15,618 nt of DNA, taken from the NCBI GenBank assembly GCA_003233535.1, contig QIMA01000492.1:1-15618 (forward strand), read 5' to 3'. Below, piece by piece: positions 10,401 through 15,618 of the stretch. Under the pieces are notes generated by a model. The model searched no databases. It was not told the origin of the DNA and worked only from the letters and a program-made list of their open reading frames with translations. This DNA is from Rhodanobacteraceae bacterium. Its GTDB lineage: Bacteria; Pseudomonadota; Gammaproteobacteria; Xanthomonadales; SZUA-5. Position numbers and translations under genes: made by a program. Position 1 is the first letter of the stretch; the number at the start of each line of letters is the position of its first letter.

Positions 10401-11627
10401 AAACTTCATCCGACCAACGCCGGACAAGTCGTAGCGATCAGAACTGAAGAACAAGTTCTGGAACAGGTTCTGAGCCGCGTCCTTGGTCGGCGGCTCGCCC
10501 GGACGCATCATCCGGTAGATCTCGACCAGCGCGTCCAACTGACCCTTAGTGGGGTCAATGCGCAGCGTGTTCGAAATGTAGGAACCGCGATCCAGATCGT
10601 TGACAAAGATAGTACCAAAGGCCTTGATGCCGGCCTTACGGAACAGCTCCAAATGCTCTTCAGTGATCTCGTCATTAGCGCTTGCCAGCACCTCAGCGGT
10701 GTCAGGATCGACCACGTCGTGGGCCAGGATCCGAGTGACTAGGTAATCGTCTGGGACCTGCAGAGAGGTGATCTTGGCCTTCTCCAGCATTGCCACGTGA
10801 CGCGAAGCGATCCGCTTGCCTGCCTCGACCACCACCTTCTTGCCAATCTTCAGATCGAAGCTGGCCGTGTCACCACGCAGACGCTCCGGCACCAACTCCA
10901 TCTCGGCGCCTTCGGCGCTGAGGTTGAACTGATTCACTTCGAAGAAGATGTCCAGAATTTGCGTGTTGTTATAGCCAAGAGCGCGCAATAACACCGTCAC
11001 CGGCAACTTGCGACGACGATCGATACGGGTAAACACGGAGTCCTTGGCATCGAACTCGAAGTCCAGCCATGAGCCACGGTAAGGGATGACCCGCGCGGAG
11101 TAGAGCAGCTTTCCGGAACTGTGCGTCTTGCCGCGATCGTGATCGAAGAACACGCCCGGGGAACGGTGCAGTTGGGAGACAATGACGCGCTCAGTGCCGT
11201 TTACGATAAAGGTGCCGGTGTCGGTCATGAGCGGCAATTCGCCCATGTACACCTCTTGCTCCTTAACGTACTTCACCGCCTTGTTGCCTGACTCTTTGTC
11301 GTAGATCACCAGGCGCACGGTGACGCGTAGCGGCGCACCATAAGACAGGCCACGCGACTTGCATTCGCGCACGTCGAACGGAGGCTCACCCAAGCGATAG
11401 CTGACGTATTCCAGGGCAGCGTTTCCGGAATAGCTGGAGATCGGAAACACCGACTTCAGCGCACCGTGGAGACCCTTTTCTTCTAGGTCGGCACGGCTAC
11501 GCTCAAGTTGCAGGAACTCCTTATAGGAGTCCACCTGAATCGACAGCAGCGAAGGTACTTCGAGGACCGCCATGGCCTTGCCGAAGTCCTTGCGGATGCG
11601 CTTCTTTTCGGTGAAGGAGTAGGTCAT
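7479..11627 (-). CDS. rpoB: DNA-directed RNA polymerase subunit beta
   Basis: The beta subunit forms half of the RNA polymerase active site and the rifampicin pocket. The 1382-residue protein begins [17 protein letters not shown]. It contains [10 protein letters not shown], the rifampicin region [13 protein letters not shown]...[10 protein letters not shown] (about 533-559), the C-terminal [12 protein letters not shown] block, and ends [12 protein letters not shown]. The residues equivalent to E. coli D516, H526 and S531 (here D542, H552, S557) are wild type. It is 40 residues longer than E. coli RpoB, largely through an insert at about 423-449 between [11 protein letters not shown] and the DILEVLKTL helix. 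ATG at 11625-11627 has only a weak ribosome-binding site (AAGGGTGG). rplL lies 220 nt upstream across a structured gap; rpoC follows after 15 nt. Confidence 0.99.
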   Translation of the reverse strand: MTYSFTEKKRIRKDFGKAMAVLEVPSLLSIQVDSYKEFLQLERSRADLEEKGLHGALKSVFPISSYSGNAALEYVSYRLGEPPFDVRECKSRGLSYGAPLRVTVRLVIYDKESGNKAVKYVKEQEVYMGELPLMTDTGTFIVNGTERVIVSQLHRSPGVFFDHDRGKTHSSGKLLYSARVIPYRGSWLDFEFDAKDSVFTRIDRRRKLPVTVLLRALGYNNTQILDIFFEVNQFNLSAEGAEMELVPERLRGDTASFDLKIGKKVVVEAGKRIASRHVAMLEKAKITSLQVPDDYLVTRILAHDVVDPDTAEVLASANDEITEEHLELFRKAGIKAFGTIFVNDLDRGSYISNTLRIDPTKGQLDALVEIYRMMRPGEPPTKDAAQNLFQNLFFSSDRYDLSGVGRMKFNRRVGRKEVVGPGVLYDHQFFSGRNDEKSKKLVAEHADNSDILEVLKTLIGIRNGQGTVDDIDHLGNRRVRSVGEMAENVFRIGLVRVERAVRERLSLAESEGLTPQELINAKPVAAAIKEFFGSSQLSQFMDQNNPLSEVTHKRRVSALGPGGLTRERAGFEVRDVHPTHYGRVCPIETPEGPNIGLINSLAVFARTNRYGFIETPFRKVVNGQLTHDVEYLSAIEEIDYAIAQSNAQVNKKDQLTEEFVTCRFQGEILLKEAHEVRFMDVAPNQIVSVAAALVPFLEHNDANRALMGANMQRQAVPTLRAQTPLVGTGVERKVAMDSGVIVIAKRGGVVDQVDAGRVVVKVHEEQVGDNDPGVDIYTLTKYTRSNQNTCINQRPLVRVGDVVAPDDVLADGPSTDLGELALGQNMLVAFMPWNGYNFEDSILISERVVKEDRYTTIHIEELTCVARDTKLGPEEITADIPNVGEQALSRLDESGVVYIGAEVQAGDILVGKVTPKGESQLTPEEKLLRAIFGEKASDVKDSSLRVPPGMDGTVIDVQVFTRDGLEKDKRALKIEQAEIKRIKKDLDDQFRILEAAIFQRLRGAIAGEVVSGGPGDLKKGQELTAEFLNGLPRDQWFSIRLKNEAAAESLAKAQDQVEHHKREFDKLFEQKRAKITAGDDLAPGVLKMVKVYLAVKRRIQPGDKMAGRHGNKGVISTIVPVEDMPFSEDGSAVDVVLNPLGVPSRMNIGQVLACHLGWAPKGIGIRIGKMIDAKNGTKELRGLLDKVYNVGDSRQTVDLKEFTDEELLVLGSNLRKGVPMATPVFDGAPESEIKRMLELAELPSTGQTTLYDGRTGDPFDRPVTVGYMYMLKLNHLVDDKMHARSTGPYSLVTQQPLGGKAQFGGQRFGEMEVWALEAYGAAYTLQEMLTVKSDDVAGRNQMYKNIVDGDHQMVAGMPESFNVLVKEIQSLAINVDLDKDQG

Positions 11628-11690
11628 TGTCTACCACCCTTGGTCTGTAGTTCTGCCTAAGTCGCGGTAACCCAGCAGAAACGGAAAATC

Positions 11691-11762
11691 GAAAACCGCA
11701 AGACCGGAATCGCTAAAACCCAGGCCGTTCAGCCTCGATCCAATTCCGCTCTTGCGATTTCC
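11691..11762 (-). ncRNA. Long imperfect RNA duplex in the rplL-rpoB gap (probable RNase III-type processing site)
   Basis: Positions 11691-11710 and 11743-11762 form a 20-position stem on the minus-strand transcript. It has 19 pairs (two of them G-U) and one G-G mismatch at 11704/11749. The 32-nt loop includes a small AGGC/GCCT helix. Read on the plus strand, the two G-U pairs would be A-C mismatches, so the fold suits the transcribed strand. In E. coli, RNase III cuts in this same rplL-rpoB interval and separates ribosomal protein mRNA from rpoBC mRNA. The duplex length and location fit that role; cleavage itself is inferred. Confidence 0.6.
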
Positions 11763-11782
11763 CCGATAGCCACACACGGCGA

Positions 11783-11811
11783 GAGCCCGGGGGCTAAAAA
11801 CCCCCAGGCTC
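11783..11811 (-). terminator. Attenuator-like GC-rich hairpin between rplL and rpoB
   Basis: GAGCC-U-GGGGG pairs with CCCCC-G-GGCTC across an 11-bp stem including one U-G pair (C-A on the plus strand). The 7-nt loop is TTTTTAG. The next bases on the minus strand are TCGCCGTGTG, so there is no U-run and it is not a canonical intrinsic terminator. In E. coli most transcripts stop at an attenuator between rplL and rpoB, which lowers polymerase synthesis relative to the L7/L12 stalk proteins. This hairpin, 37 nt after rplL, is the best candidate here for partial termination or for protecting the rplL mRNA end. Confidence 0.45.
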
Positions 11812-11847
11812 CGCTTCAAACTTTGAGCAAAGCTGCCAATCGGTCGC

Positions 11848-12222
11848 TTACTTAATCTCGACCGTCGCACCAACTTCCTCAAGATCTTTCTTCATCTTGT
11901 CAGCTTCTTCCTTGCTGACGCCTTCCTTAACAGCAGTCGGGGCGCTCTCGACCAGATCCTTGGCTTCTTTCAAGCCCAGGCTGGTGATCGCGCGAACCGC
12001 CTTAATGACGCCAACCTTGCTGCTGCCGAAAGAAGACAGAATCACATCGAATTCGGTCTGCTCTATGGCGGCGGCACCACCACCGTCGGTGGCAGCGGCG
12101 GCGGCCACTGGCGCAGCGGCGGAAACGCCAAACTTCTCTTCCATGGCCTTAACCAGGTCCATGACTTCCATCAGGCTTTTAGAGGCAATTGCCTCAATGA
12201 TTTCTTCGTTGCTGAGGGACAT
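11848..12222 (-). CDS. rplL: 50S ribosomal protein L7/L12
   Basis: L7/L12 is the multicopy stalk protein that recruits EF-G and EF-Tu to the ribosome. The 124-residue acidic protein has an N-terminal dimerisation region (about 1-33, [12 protein letters not shown]), an Ala/Gly-rich hinge (about 35-52), and a globular C-terminal domain with [15 protein letters not shown] (81-95). An upstream in-frame GTG at 12231 would add MGK. I choose the ATG at 12220-12222 because GAGGAG (12231-12236) lies 8 nt from it but would overlap the GTG, and because the resulting N-terminus aligns with E. coli L7/L12 (121 aa). rplJ lies 70 nt upstream and supplies the L10 anchor for this protein. Confidence 0.97.
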   Translation of the reverse strand: MSLSNEEIIEAIASKSLMEVMDLVKAMEEKFGVSAAAPVAAAAATDGGGAAAIEQTEFDVILSSFGSSKVGVIKAVRAITSLGLKEAKDLVESAPTAVKEGVSKEEADKMKKDLEEVGATVEIK

Positions 12223-12230
12223 TTTTCCCA

Positions 12231-12236
12231 CTCCTC
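12231..12236 (-). promoter_or_regulatory. Ribosome-binding site that decides the rplL start
   Basis: On the minus strand this is GAGGAG, 8 nt from the ATG at 12222. It overlaps the alternative GTG at 12229-12231, which therefore cannot use it. A strong site is expected because L7/L12 is needed in several copies per ribosome while L10 is needed once. Confidence 0.75.
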
Positions 12237-12292
12237 AAATGTAACGGCTAATTTAATGAATTGTTGGTGTGCTTTGTTCGCGTAGAACCTGA

Positions 12293-12820
12293 TTACGCTG
12301 CTTGCTTCTGTTCGGCCACGCCGTTGACAGTGCGCGCCAACATCGACGCGGGCTCGGCCAAGGTACGAACCAATTTGGTGACCGGCTGAGCCATCAGACT
12401 CAACAGTATCGCCAGCGCCTGATCGCGCGTGGGCAAGCTTGCAAGACGATCTACTTCAGAAGCCCCATACATCTGACCGCCGATCGCGACGATCTTCGGA
12501 ATCAGCTTGTCGTTGGTCTTGGCATAATCCTTGACCAAACGACCCGCCGCGCCCGGGTCTTCTTCAGAGAACGCGTACATCAGGGGACCGCTTAGCGCCT
12601 CACCAATGCATTCGAAATCGGTACCGTCGATTGCGCGGCGAACCAGGGTGTTTTTAACCACCTTCAGGAACACGCCGCCCTCTCGGGCCTTCTTTCTCAG
12701 TTCGGTGAGTTGCTCAACGGTCATCCCGCGGTATTCGGCAGCTACTAGAGATGCCGCGCCGCGAGCTACTTCCGCGAGCTCAGCAACGACCTCTTTCTTC
12801 TGTTCGAAACTGAGTGCCAT
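12293..12820 (-). CDS. rplJ: 50S ribosomal protein L10
   Basis: L10 anchors L7/L12 dimers to 23S rRNA and, as the L10-L12 complex, represses its own mRNA. The 175-residue protein begins [15 protein letters not shown]. Family motifs include [13 protein letters not shown] (about 30-42), [11 protein letters not shown] (54-64), GPLMYAFS (about 78-85) and [11 protein letters not shown] (about 126-136). The C-terminal helix region 135-175 is the L7/L12 platform. It is about 10 residues longer than E. coli L10 (165). The frame continues upstream to a TTG at 12838, but ATG at 12818-12820 has GGAG 8 nt upstream and gives the conserved MAL N-terminus. It is preceded by a long structured leader and followed by rplL after 70 nt. 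Confidence 0.97.
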   Translation of the reverse strand: MALSFEQKKEVVAELAEVARGAASLVAAEYRGMTVEQLTELRKKAREGGVFLKVVKNTLVRRAIDGTDFECIGEALSGPLMYAFSEEDPGAAGRLVKDYAKTNDKLIPKIVAIGGQMYGASEVDRLASLPTRDQALAILLSLMAQPVTKLVRTLAEPASMLARTVNGVAEQKQAA

Positions 12821-12838
12821 TGCGATTGCTCCAATCAA

Positions 12839-12860
12839 GATCCAGTCGCAAGACTGGATC
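12839..12860 (-). promoter_or_regulatory. Perfect hairpin just upstream of the rplJ ribosome-binding site
   Basis: GATCCAGTC pairs perfectly with GACTGGATC (9 bp) around a TTGC loop. Only 6 nt separate its base from the GGAG of rplJ (12829-12832). It is not followed by a U-run. Its position suggests an influence on ribosome access to rplJ, perhaps coupled to the L10-binding fold further upstream; this is inference. Confidence 0.5.
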
Positions 12861-12868
12861 CACTATGG

Positions 12869-12890
12869 CCACCCTCAAAATCAAGGGTGG
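12869..12890 (-). other. Second hairpin in the rplJ leader
   Basis: CCACCCT pairs perfectly with AGGGTGG (7 bp) around an 8-nt U-rich loop (TGATTTTG). It lies between the L10-binding fold and the ribosome-proximal hairpin at 12839-12860. There is no U-run after it. It may be part of the leader's switching structure or simply a spacer helix. Confidence 0.4.
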
Positions 12891-12960
12891 GGACACGATG
12901 AATGCTTAACTACTCATCGCGACCGGTGTCGGCACAGCCGTATCCAAATAGGAACGGGCG

Positions 12961-13030
12961 GCACCATCTACGCAGGCTGATATGCGATTAAGCGGGAAAG
13001 CTGTGACAGCCCACCCGCACCTGCGGTCTT
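12961..13030 (-). promoter_or_regulatory. L10 leader: ribosomal protein L10(L12)4 binding site in the rplJ 5' region
   Basis: The minus strand carries AGACCGCAGGTG (13017-13028) and CCTGCGTAGATGGTG (12962-12976), which match the conserved halves of the gammaproteobacterial L10 leader as I remember it. GCAGG pairs with CCTGC and ACC with GGT. The asymmetric TAGAT between these helices gives a kink-turn-like geometry. Between the halves, GCGGG/CCCGC (13014-13018 with 12992-12996) encloses GCTG-TCA-CAGC (13000-13010). Excess L10-L12 complex binds such leaders and shuts off rplJ and rplL translation. The family call rests on motif recognition, not a covariance search. Confidence 0.75.
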
Positions 13031-13074
13031 TGACGGACGGTCTCATTACTCCGAGGCGCCACCAAAACTCTTTC

Positions 13075-13097
13075 CCCTCAGACTTTAGGCCTGAGAG
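13075..13097 (-). other. Small hairpin with the rplA stop codon in its loop
   Basis: CTCTCAG pairs with CTGAGGG on the minus strand: 7 bp with one U-G pair, which would be C-A on the plus strand. The 9-nt loop contains the rplA stop TAA (13085-13087). It is not followed by a U-run. It could slow or mark the end of rplA before the rplJ leader, but it is short and may be incidental. Confidence 0.3.
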
Positions 13098-13789
13098 CTT
13101 TCTAAAGTTGCTTGATCTACAACGATTCCCAGCCCCATCGTGCTGGAGACGGTGATCTTGCGGATGTATTGACCTTTCGCACCGGCTGGTCTGGCCTTAT
13201 TGAGGTCAGCCAATAGCGCTTGAAGGTTTTCTTTCAGCGCTGCCGCTTCGAAGCTCACCTTGCCGATCGTGCAGTGGATGATCCCACCCTTGTCGTTGCG
13301 GTAGCGAACCTGACCAGACTTGGCGTTCTTAACCGCACCGGCGACGTCCGAAGTAACCGTACCGACTTTCGGATTCGGCATTAGGCCTCGAGGACCGAGC
13401 AACTGACCAAGTTTACCGACTACGCGCATGGCGTCTGGCGACGCGATAACGGTGTCGAAATTCAGTTCACCGCCTTGCATACGCTCAGCGAGATCCTCAA
13501 AGCCGACGACGTCAGCACCGGCCTCTAGAGCCTTAGTGGCGTTCTCGCCTTGGGCAAAAACGGCCACTCGCACGGTCTTACCGGTGCCGTTCGGCAACAG
13601 GGTGGAGCTACGTACGTTCTGATCAGACTTGCGCGCATCAATACCAAGACGCACAGCAACGTCGATCGCTTCGACGAATTTCACTTTGGAGTTGGTCCTC
13701 AAGATATCCAGAGCTTGATCAACTGGATAGGGCTTGCCCGGTTCGACCAGGGAGCGCATTTGTTTAAAACGTTTAGTCATCTTTGCCAT
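13085..13789 (-). CDS. rplA: 50S ribosomal protein L1
   Basis: L1 forms the mobile L1 stalk that helps move deacylated tRNA out of the E site. In E. coli it also represses the rplK-rplA mRNA. The 234 residues begin [12 protein letters not shown]. They include [20 protein letters not shown] near the N-terminus, the interdomain block [20 protein letters not shown] followed by [13 protein letters not shown], and [19 protein letters not shown]. Length equals E. coli L1 (234). The start is ATG at 13787-13789. The Shine-Dalgarno GGAGG lies within the last codons of rplK, and only 3 nt separate the genes, so translation of the pair is probably coupled. Confidence 0.98.
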   Translation of the reverse strand: MAKMTKRFKQMRSLVEPGKPYPVDQALDILRTNSKVKFVEAIDVAVRLGIDARKSDQNVRSSTLLPNGTGKTVRVAVFAQGENATKALEAGADVVGFEDLAERMQGGELNFDTVIASPDAMRVVGKLGQLLGPRGLMPNPKVGTVTSDVAGAVKNAKSGQVRYRNDKGGIIHCTIGKVSFEAAALKENLQALLADLNKARPAGAKGQYIRKITVSSTMGLGIVVDQATLESSQA

Positions 13790-13792
13790 GGC

Positions 13793-14221
13793 TTAACCCT
13801 CCACCACCAAACCCATGCTGCGAGCGCTGCCCGCAATTGTCCGAACTGCCGCGTCGAGATCGTTCGCGGTCAGATCGGGCTCTTTGGCCTTGGCCACTTC
13901 TTCCAGCTGTGCGCGCGTCACGGTGCCCACCTTTTCGGTGTTCGGACGAGACGAGCCTTTGGACAGATTGAGCACCTTCCTCAGCAGCACCGACGCCGGC
14001 GGCGTTTTGGTGATGAAAGTGAAGCTGCGATCGGTGTAAACGGTAATGACGCAAGGAATTGGAAGACCCGGCTCGACCTTCTGCGTTGCCGCATTGAAGG
14101 CTTTGCAGAATTCCATAATGTTGACGCCACGCTGACCCAGCGCGGGGCCGACTGGCGGACTCGGGTTAGCTTGCCCGGCCTTCACCTGCAGCTTGATGTA
14201 TCCAGAAACTTTCTTTGCCAT
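13793..14221 (-). CDS. rplK: 50S ribosomal protein L11
   Basis: L11 binds 23S rRNA at the base of the L7/L12 stalk. It forms part of the GTPase-associated centre and is needed for RelA-dependent stringent response; thiostrepton binds at the L11-rRNA interface. The 142-residue protein begins [20 protein letters not shown], has the proline-rich [12 protein letters not shown] (19-30), [13 protein letters not shown] (32-44) and the C-terminal [12 protein letters not shown]. Length equals E. coli L11. The open frame extends to a TTG at 14245, but ATG at 14219-14221 gives the conserved N-terminus and has GGAG about 10 nt upstream. It opens the rplKA pair, 101 nt after nusG and downstream of a terminator-like hairpin. 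Confidence 0.98.
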   Translation of the reverse strand: MAKKVSGYIKLQVKAGQANPSPPVGPALGQRGVNIMEFCKAFNAATQKVEPGLPIPCVITVYTDRSFTFITKTPPASVLLRKVLNLSKGSSRPNTEKVGTVTRAQLEEVAKAKEPDLTANDLDAAVRTIAGSARSMGLVVEG

Positions 14222-14289
14222 GACTTGATTTCTCCGCGGGTGCAATCGGCAACGGCCTTTAGTCCGCCACCTCCCCAGTCAGAACTTTG

Positions 14290-14308
14290 AAAAACCAGCC
14301 GAAGCTGG
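14290..14308 (-). terminator. Short UUCG-loop intrinsic terminator between nusG and rplK
   Basis: On the minus strand CCAGC-TTCG-GCTGG is followed at once by TTTTT. The stem is only 5 bp but has the exceptionally stable C(UUCG)G loop and a proper U-run. It begins 14 nt after the nusG stop. It would end or reduce secE-nusG transcripts before rplK. I found no convincing promoter between it and rplK (14222-14289), so it may be a partial terminator that lets some transcription through. Confidence 0.65.
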
Positions 14309-14322
14309 GACTACCTATGGCC

Positions 14323-14883
14323 TCAAGCCTTTTCGACTTGAGAGAACTCAAGTTCAACCGGGGTGGAGCGGCCGAAGATCTGCACTGCCACTTTGAGTCG
14401 GTTCTTGTCGTAATTCACTTCGTCAACGACCGCATTGAAGTCGTTGAATGGGCCGTCTGTGACGCGCACCATTTCGCCAACCTCGAACAGCACCTTCGGT
14501 CGCGGCTTCTCAACCCCGTCCTGAACGCGCTGCAGAATCGTGTCGGCTTCTTTGTCTGAAATCGGCAGTGGTCGATCGGCGGTACCGCCGATAAAACCCA
14601 TGACCTTTGGCGTTTCCTTTACCAAATGCCAGGACTCATCGTCAATCCGAATTGAGCGACCATCCTGAATGGTTTCGATTTGCACCAAGACATAGCCGGG
14701 AAAGAACTTTCGTTCACTTCGGCGCTTCTGCCCTTGGCGCATTTCGACCACTTCTTCGGTTGGCACCAACACGTCGCCGAACTTATCGTCCAAACCGGTG
14801 CGTTCAATCCGCTCGTGCAACGATCGCTTAACCTGATGCTCGTAACCAGAGTAGGCGTGCACCACATACCAGCGTTTAGACAT
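14323..14883 (-). CDS. nusG: Transcription termination/antitermination factor NusG
   Basis: NusG binds elongating RNA polymerase through its N-terminal domain. Through its KOW domain it binds either Rho or ribosomal protein S10. The 186 residues (181 in E. coli) begin [20 protein letters not shown]. The NGN domain spans about 1-115 and includes [11 protein letters not shown] (58-68). The KOW domain is at about 133-186 and includes [15 protein letters not shown] and [19 protein letters not shown]170 corresponds to the E. coli F165 that contacts S10 and Rho. The ATG at 14881-14883 has TAGGAG 6 nt upstream. It follows secE by 9 nt, the near-universal pairing, and ends in TGA. Confidence 0.98.
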   Translation of the reverse strand: MSKRWYVVHAYSGYEHQVKRSLHERIERTGLDDKFGDVLVPTEEVVEMRQGQKRRSERKFFPGYVLVQIETIQDGRSIRIDDESWHLVKETPKVMGFIGGTADRPLPISDKEADTILQRVQDGVEKPRPKVLFEVGEMVRVTDGPFNDFNAVVDEVNYDKNRLKVAVQIFGRSTPVELEFSQVEKA

Positions 14884-14892
14884 CGCTTACTC

Positions 14893-15276
14893 CTAACCAA
14901 TCAACTGGCGGACGGCCCACGCAAGCAGGTAGTCAATTATCCACAGGATAATTCCAACAATGACCACCACAACCATGATGACCAAAGTGGTCTGCACCGT
15001 TTCCTGGCGGGTTGGCCAAACGACCTTGCGCATTTCAAATTGCGCCTCGCGGGCAAAATTCAAAAAGCGCTTACCCAGGCTGGTGCTTAACAGCACCGCG
15101 GTACCGACACCCAAGCCACCAACCACAGCCAGAATTCGGCTATACGTCGGCCACTGTTGCTCGAACCAATAGAACGCGCCAACGCCGACGATCACAATCG
15201 CGATCCCGACGATCCATTTCAAGATATCCACCGGCCCGGACCCAGTGTTTGCTACGGCTTCCGCCTTAGAACTCAT
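14893..15276 (-). CDS. secE: Preprotein translocase subunit SecE
   Basis: SecE clamps the SecY channel in the inner membrane. The 127-residue protein (same length as E. coli SecE) begins MSSKAEAVANTGSGP. It has three hydrophobic segments at about 18-38, 45-66 and 95-118. The conserved cytoplasmic amphipathic region FAREAQFEMRKVVWPTRQET lies before the last segment (74-93). The open frame runs on upstream through 15354 into the tRNA-Trp gene, which rules out the longer start. I use ATG at 15274-15276; its ribosome-binding site is weak (CAGG about 10 nt away, AGGAAG further). It follows trpT by 48 nt and precedes nusG by 9 nt. Three membrane segments is the gammaproteobacterial form. Confidence 0.97.
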   Translation of the reverse strand: MSSKAEAVANTGSGPVDILKWIVGIAIVIVGVGAFYWFEQQWPTYSRILAVVGGLGVGTAVLLSTSLGKRFLNFAREAQFEMRKVVWPTRQETVQTTLVIMVVVVIVGIILWIIDYLLAWAVRQLIG

Positions 15277-15324
15277 TCGTAGTGCGCCTGCTTCCTGCCG
15301 CGTGCACAAAAGTGGCCCGCATGA

Positions 15325-15400
<76 letters not shown>

Positions 15401-15420
15401 AGTGACTTGGCTAGCTAGGG

Positions 15421-15446
15421 CACCCGACCGCGTTAGCGGTCAGGCG
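15421..15446 (-). other. Intercistronic hairpin between tuf and trpT
   Basis: On the minus strand CGCCTGACCGC pairs with GCGGTCGGGTG around a TAAC loop. That is 11 bp with two G-U pairs, both of which would be A-C mismatches on the plus strand. It begins 11 nt after the tuf stop and ends 20 nt before the tRNA. No U-run follows (next bases CCCTAG), so it is not an intrinsic terminator. It probably stabilises the tuf mRNA 3' end after tRNA processing cuts the transcript. The 8-bp palindrome CTAGCTAG follows at 15411-15418. Confidence 0.5.
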
Positions 15447-15457
15447 AACCAACTATG

Positions 15458-15618
<161 letters not shown>

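Noticed and set aside
11631..11882. An 83-codon minus-strand frame filling the rplL-rpoB gap and overlapping the rplL 3' end
   Set aside because: It has no recognisable domain and no ribosome-binding site that I can see. It overlaps rplL in another frame, and its sequence is explained by the two RNA structures in the gap.
12223..12292. AT-rich rplJ-rplL gap with TACATT and TAAATT, possible rplL promoter
   Set aside because: No -35 box lies at a workable distance and no TGn extension is present; AT-richness alone is not enough.
13773..14054. A 93-codon minus-strand frame inside rplK
   Set aside because: It is out of frame with the certain L11 gene, and its low-complexity Arg/Gly/Ser content is typical of a shifted reading.
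14222..14289. Possible rplK promoter (TTCTGA - 17 nt - TAAAGG) and possible L1-binding leader
   Set aside because: Each hexamer matches consensus at only 3 of 6 positions, and I could not find a confident mimic of the 23S rRNA L1 site.
13550..14290. A 246-codon plus-strand frame across rplA and rplK
   Set aside because: It is antisense to two certain ribosomal protein genes and their gap, with no recognisable motif.

Overview
This window is a core housekeeping region from a gammaproteobacterium: the translation and transcription 'superoperon' secE-nusG-rplKAJL-rpoBC-rpsL-rpsG-fusA, with a tuf gene (EF-Tu) at each end and one tRNA-Trp gene. Every gene lies on the minus strand, so transcription runs from the right end to the left. 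I see no mobile element, prophage, defence locus, CRISPR array or uncharacterised gene, and I do not think the window holds an unknown protein-coding system. What is worth a second look is at RNA level: several strong hairpins and leaders in the short gaps between genes.

Organism: the gene order, the lineage-specific inserts in RpoB and RpoC, the protein lengths (SecE 127 aa, L11 142 aa, S12 124 aa) and the tRNA-Trp sequence all fit Gammaproteobacteria. An extra segment in RpoB at residues about 423-449, absent from the E. coli and Pseudomonas proteins as I remember them, resembles the Xanthomonadales (Lysobacterales) form. I therefore lean to that order or a neighbouring deep gamma lineage, with moderate confidence. 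tufB-secE-nusG-rpl-rpoBC and the str operon are contiguous here, unlike in E. coli, where they are far apart; contiguity is common in other gammaproteobacteria.

Layout in transcription order (right to left): 3' end of one tuf (15458-15618); a strong intercistronic hairpin; trpT (15325-15400); secE and nusG (9-nt gap); a UUCG-loop terminator-like hairpin; rplK and rplA (3-nt gap); a 264-nt rplJ leader carrying an L10-binding leader fold; rplJ and rplL; a 220-nt gap with two RNA structures (likely attenuator and RNase III-type duplex); rpoB and rpoC (15-nt gap); a hairpin abutting a near-consensus promoter for the str operon; rpsL, rpsG, fusA; then the start of a second tuf (1-86). No gap without a gene exceeds 300 nt; the two longest (12821-13084 and 11628-11847) are described feature by feature.

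How the genes work together: EF-Tu, EF-G, S7, S12, L1, L10, L11 and L7/L12 build and drive the ribosome, especially its GTPase-factor stalk. RpoB and RpoC form the RNA polymerase catalytic core, NusG couples polymerase to the ribosome, and SecE is a subunit of the SecYEG channel. The expected controls are feedback by L10, L1 and S7 on their own mRNAs. An L10 leader is clearly visible, an S7 site is plausible, and I could not establish an L1 site. Five genes (fusA, rplL, rplJ, rplK, secE) should be annotated from a start inside the longest open frame, as argued in their entries.
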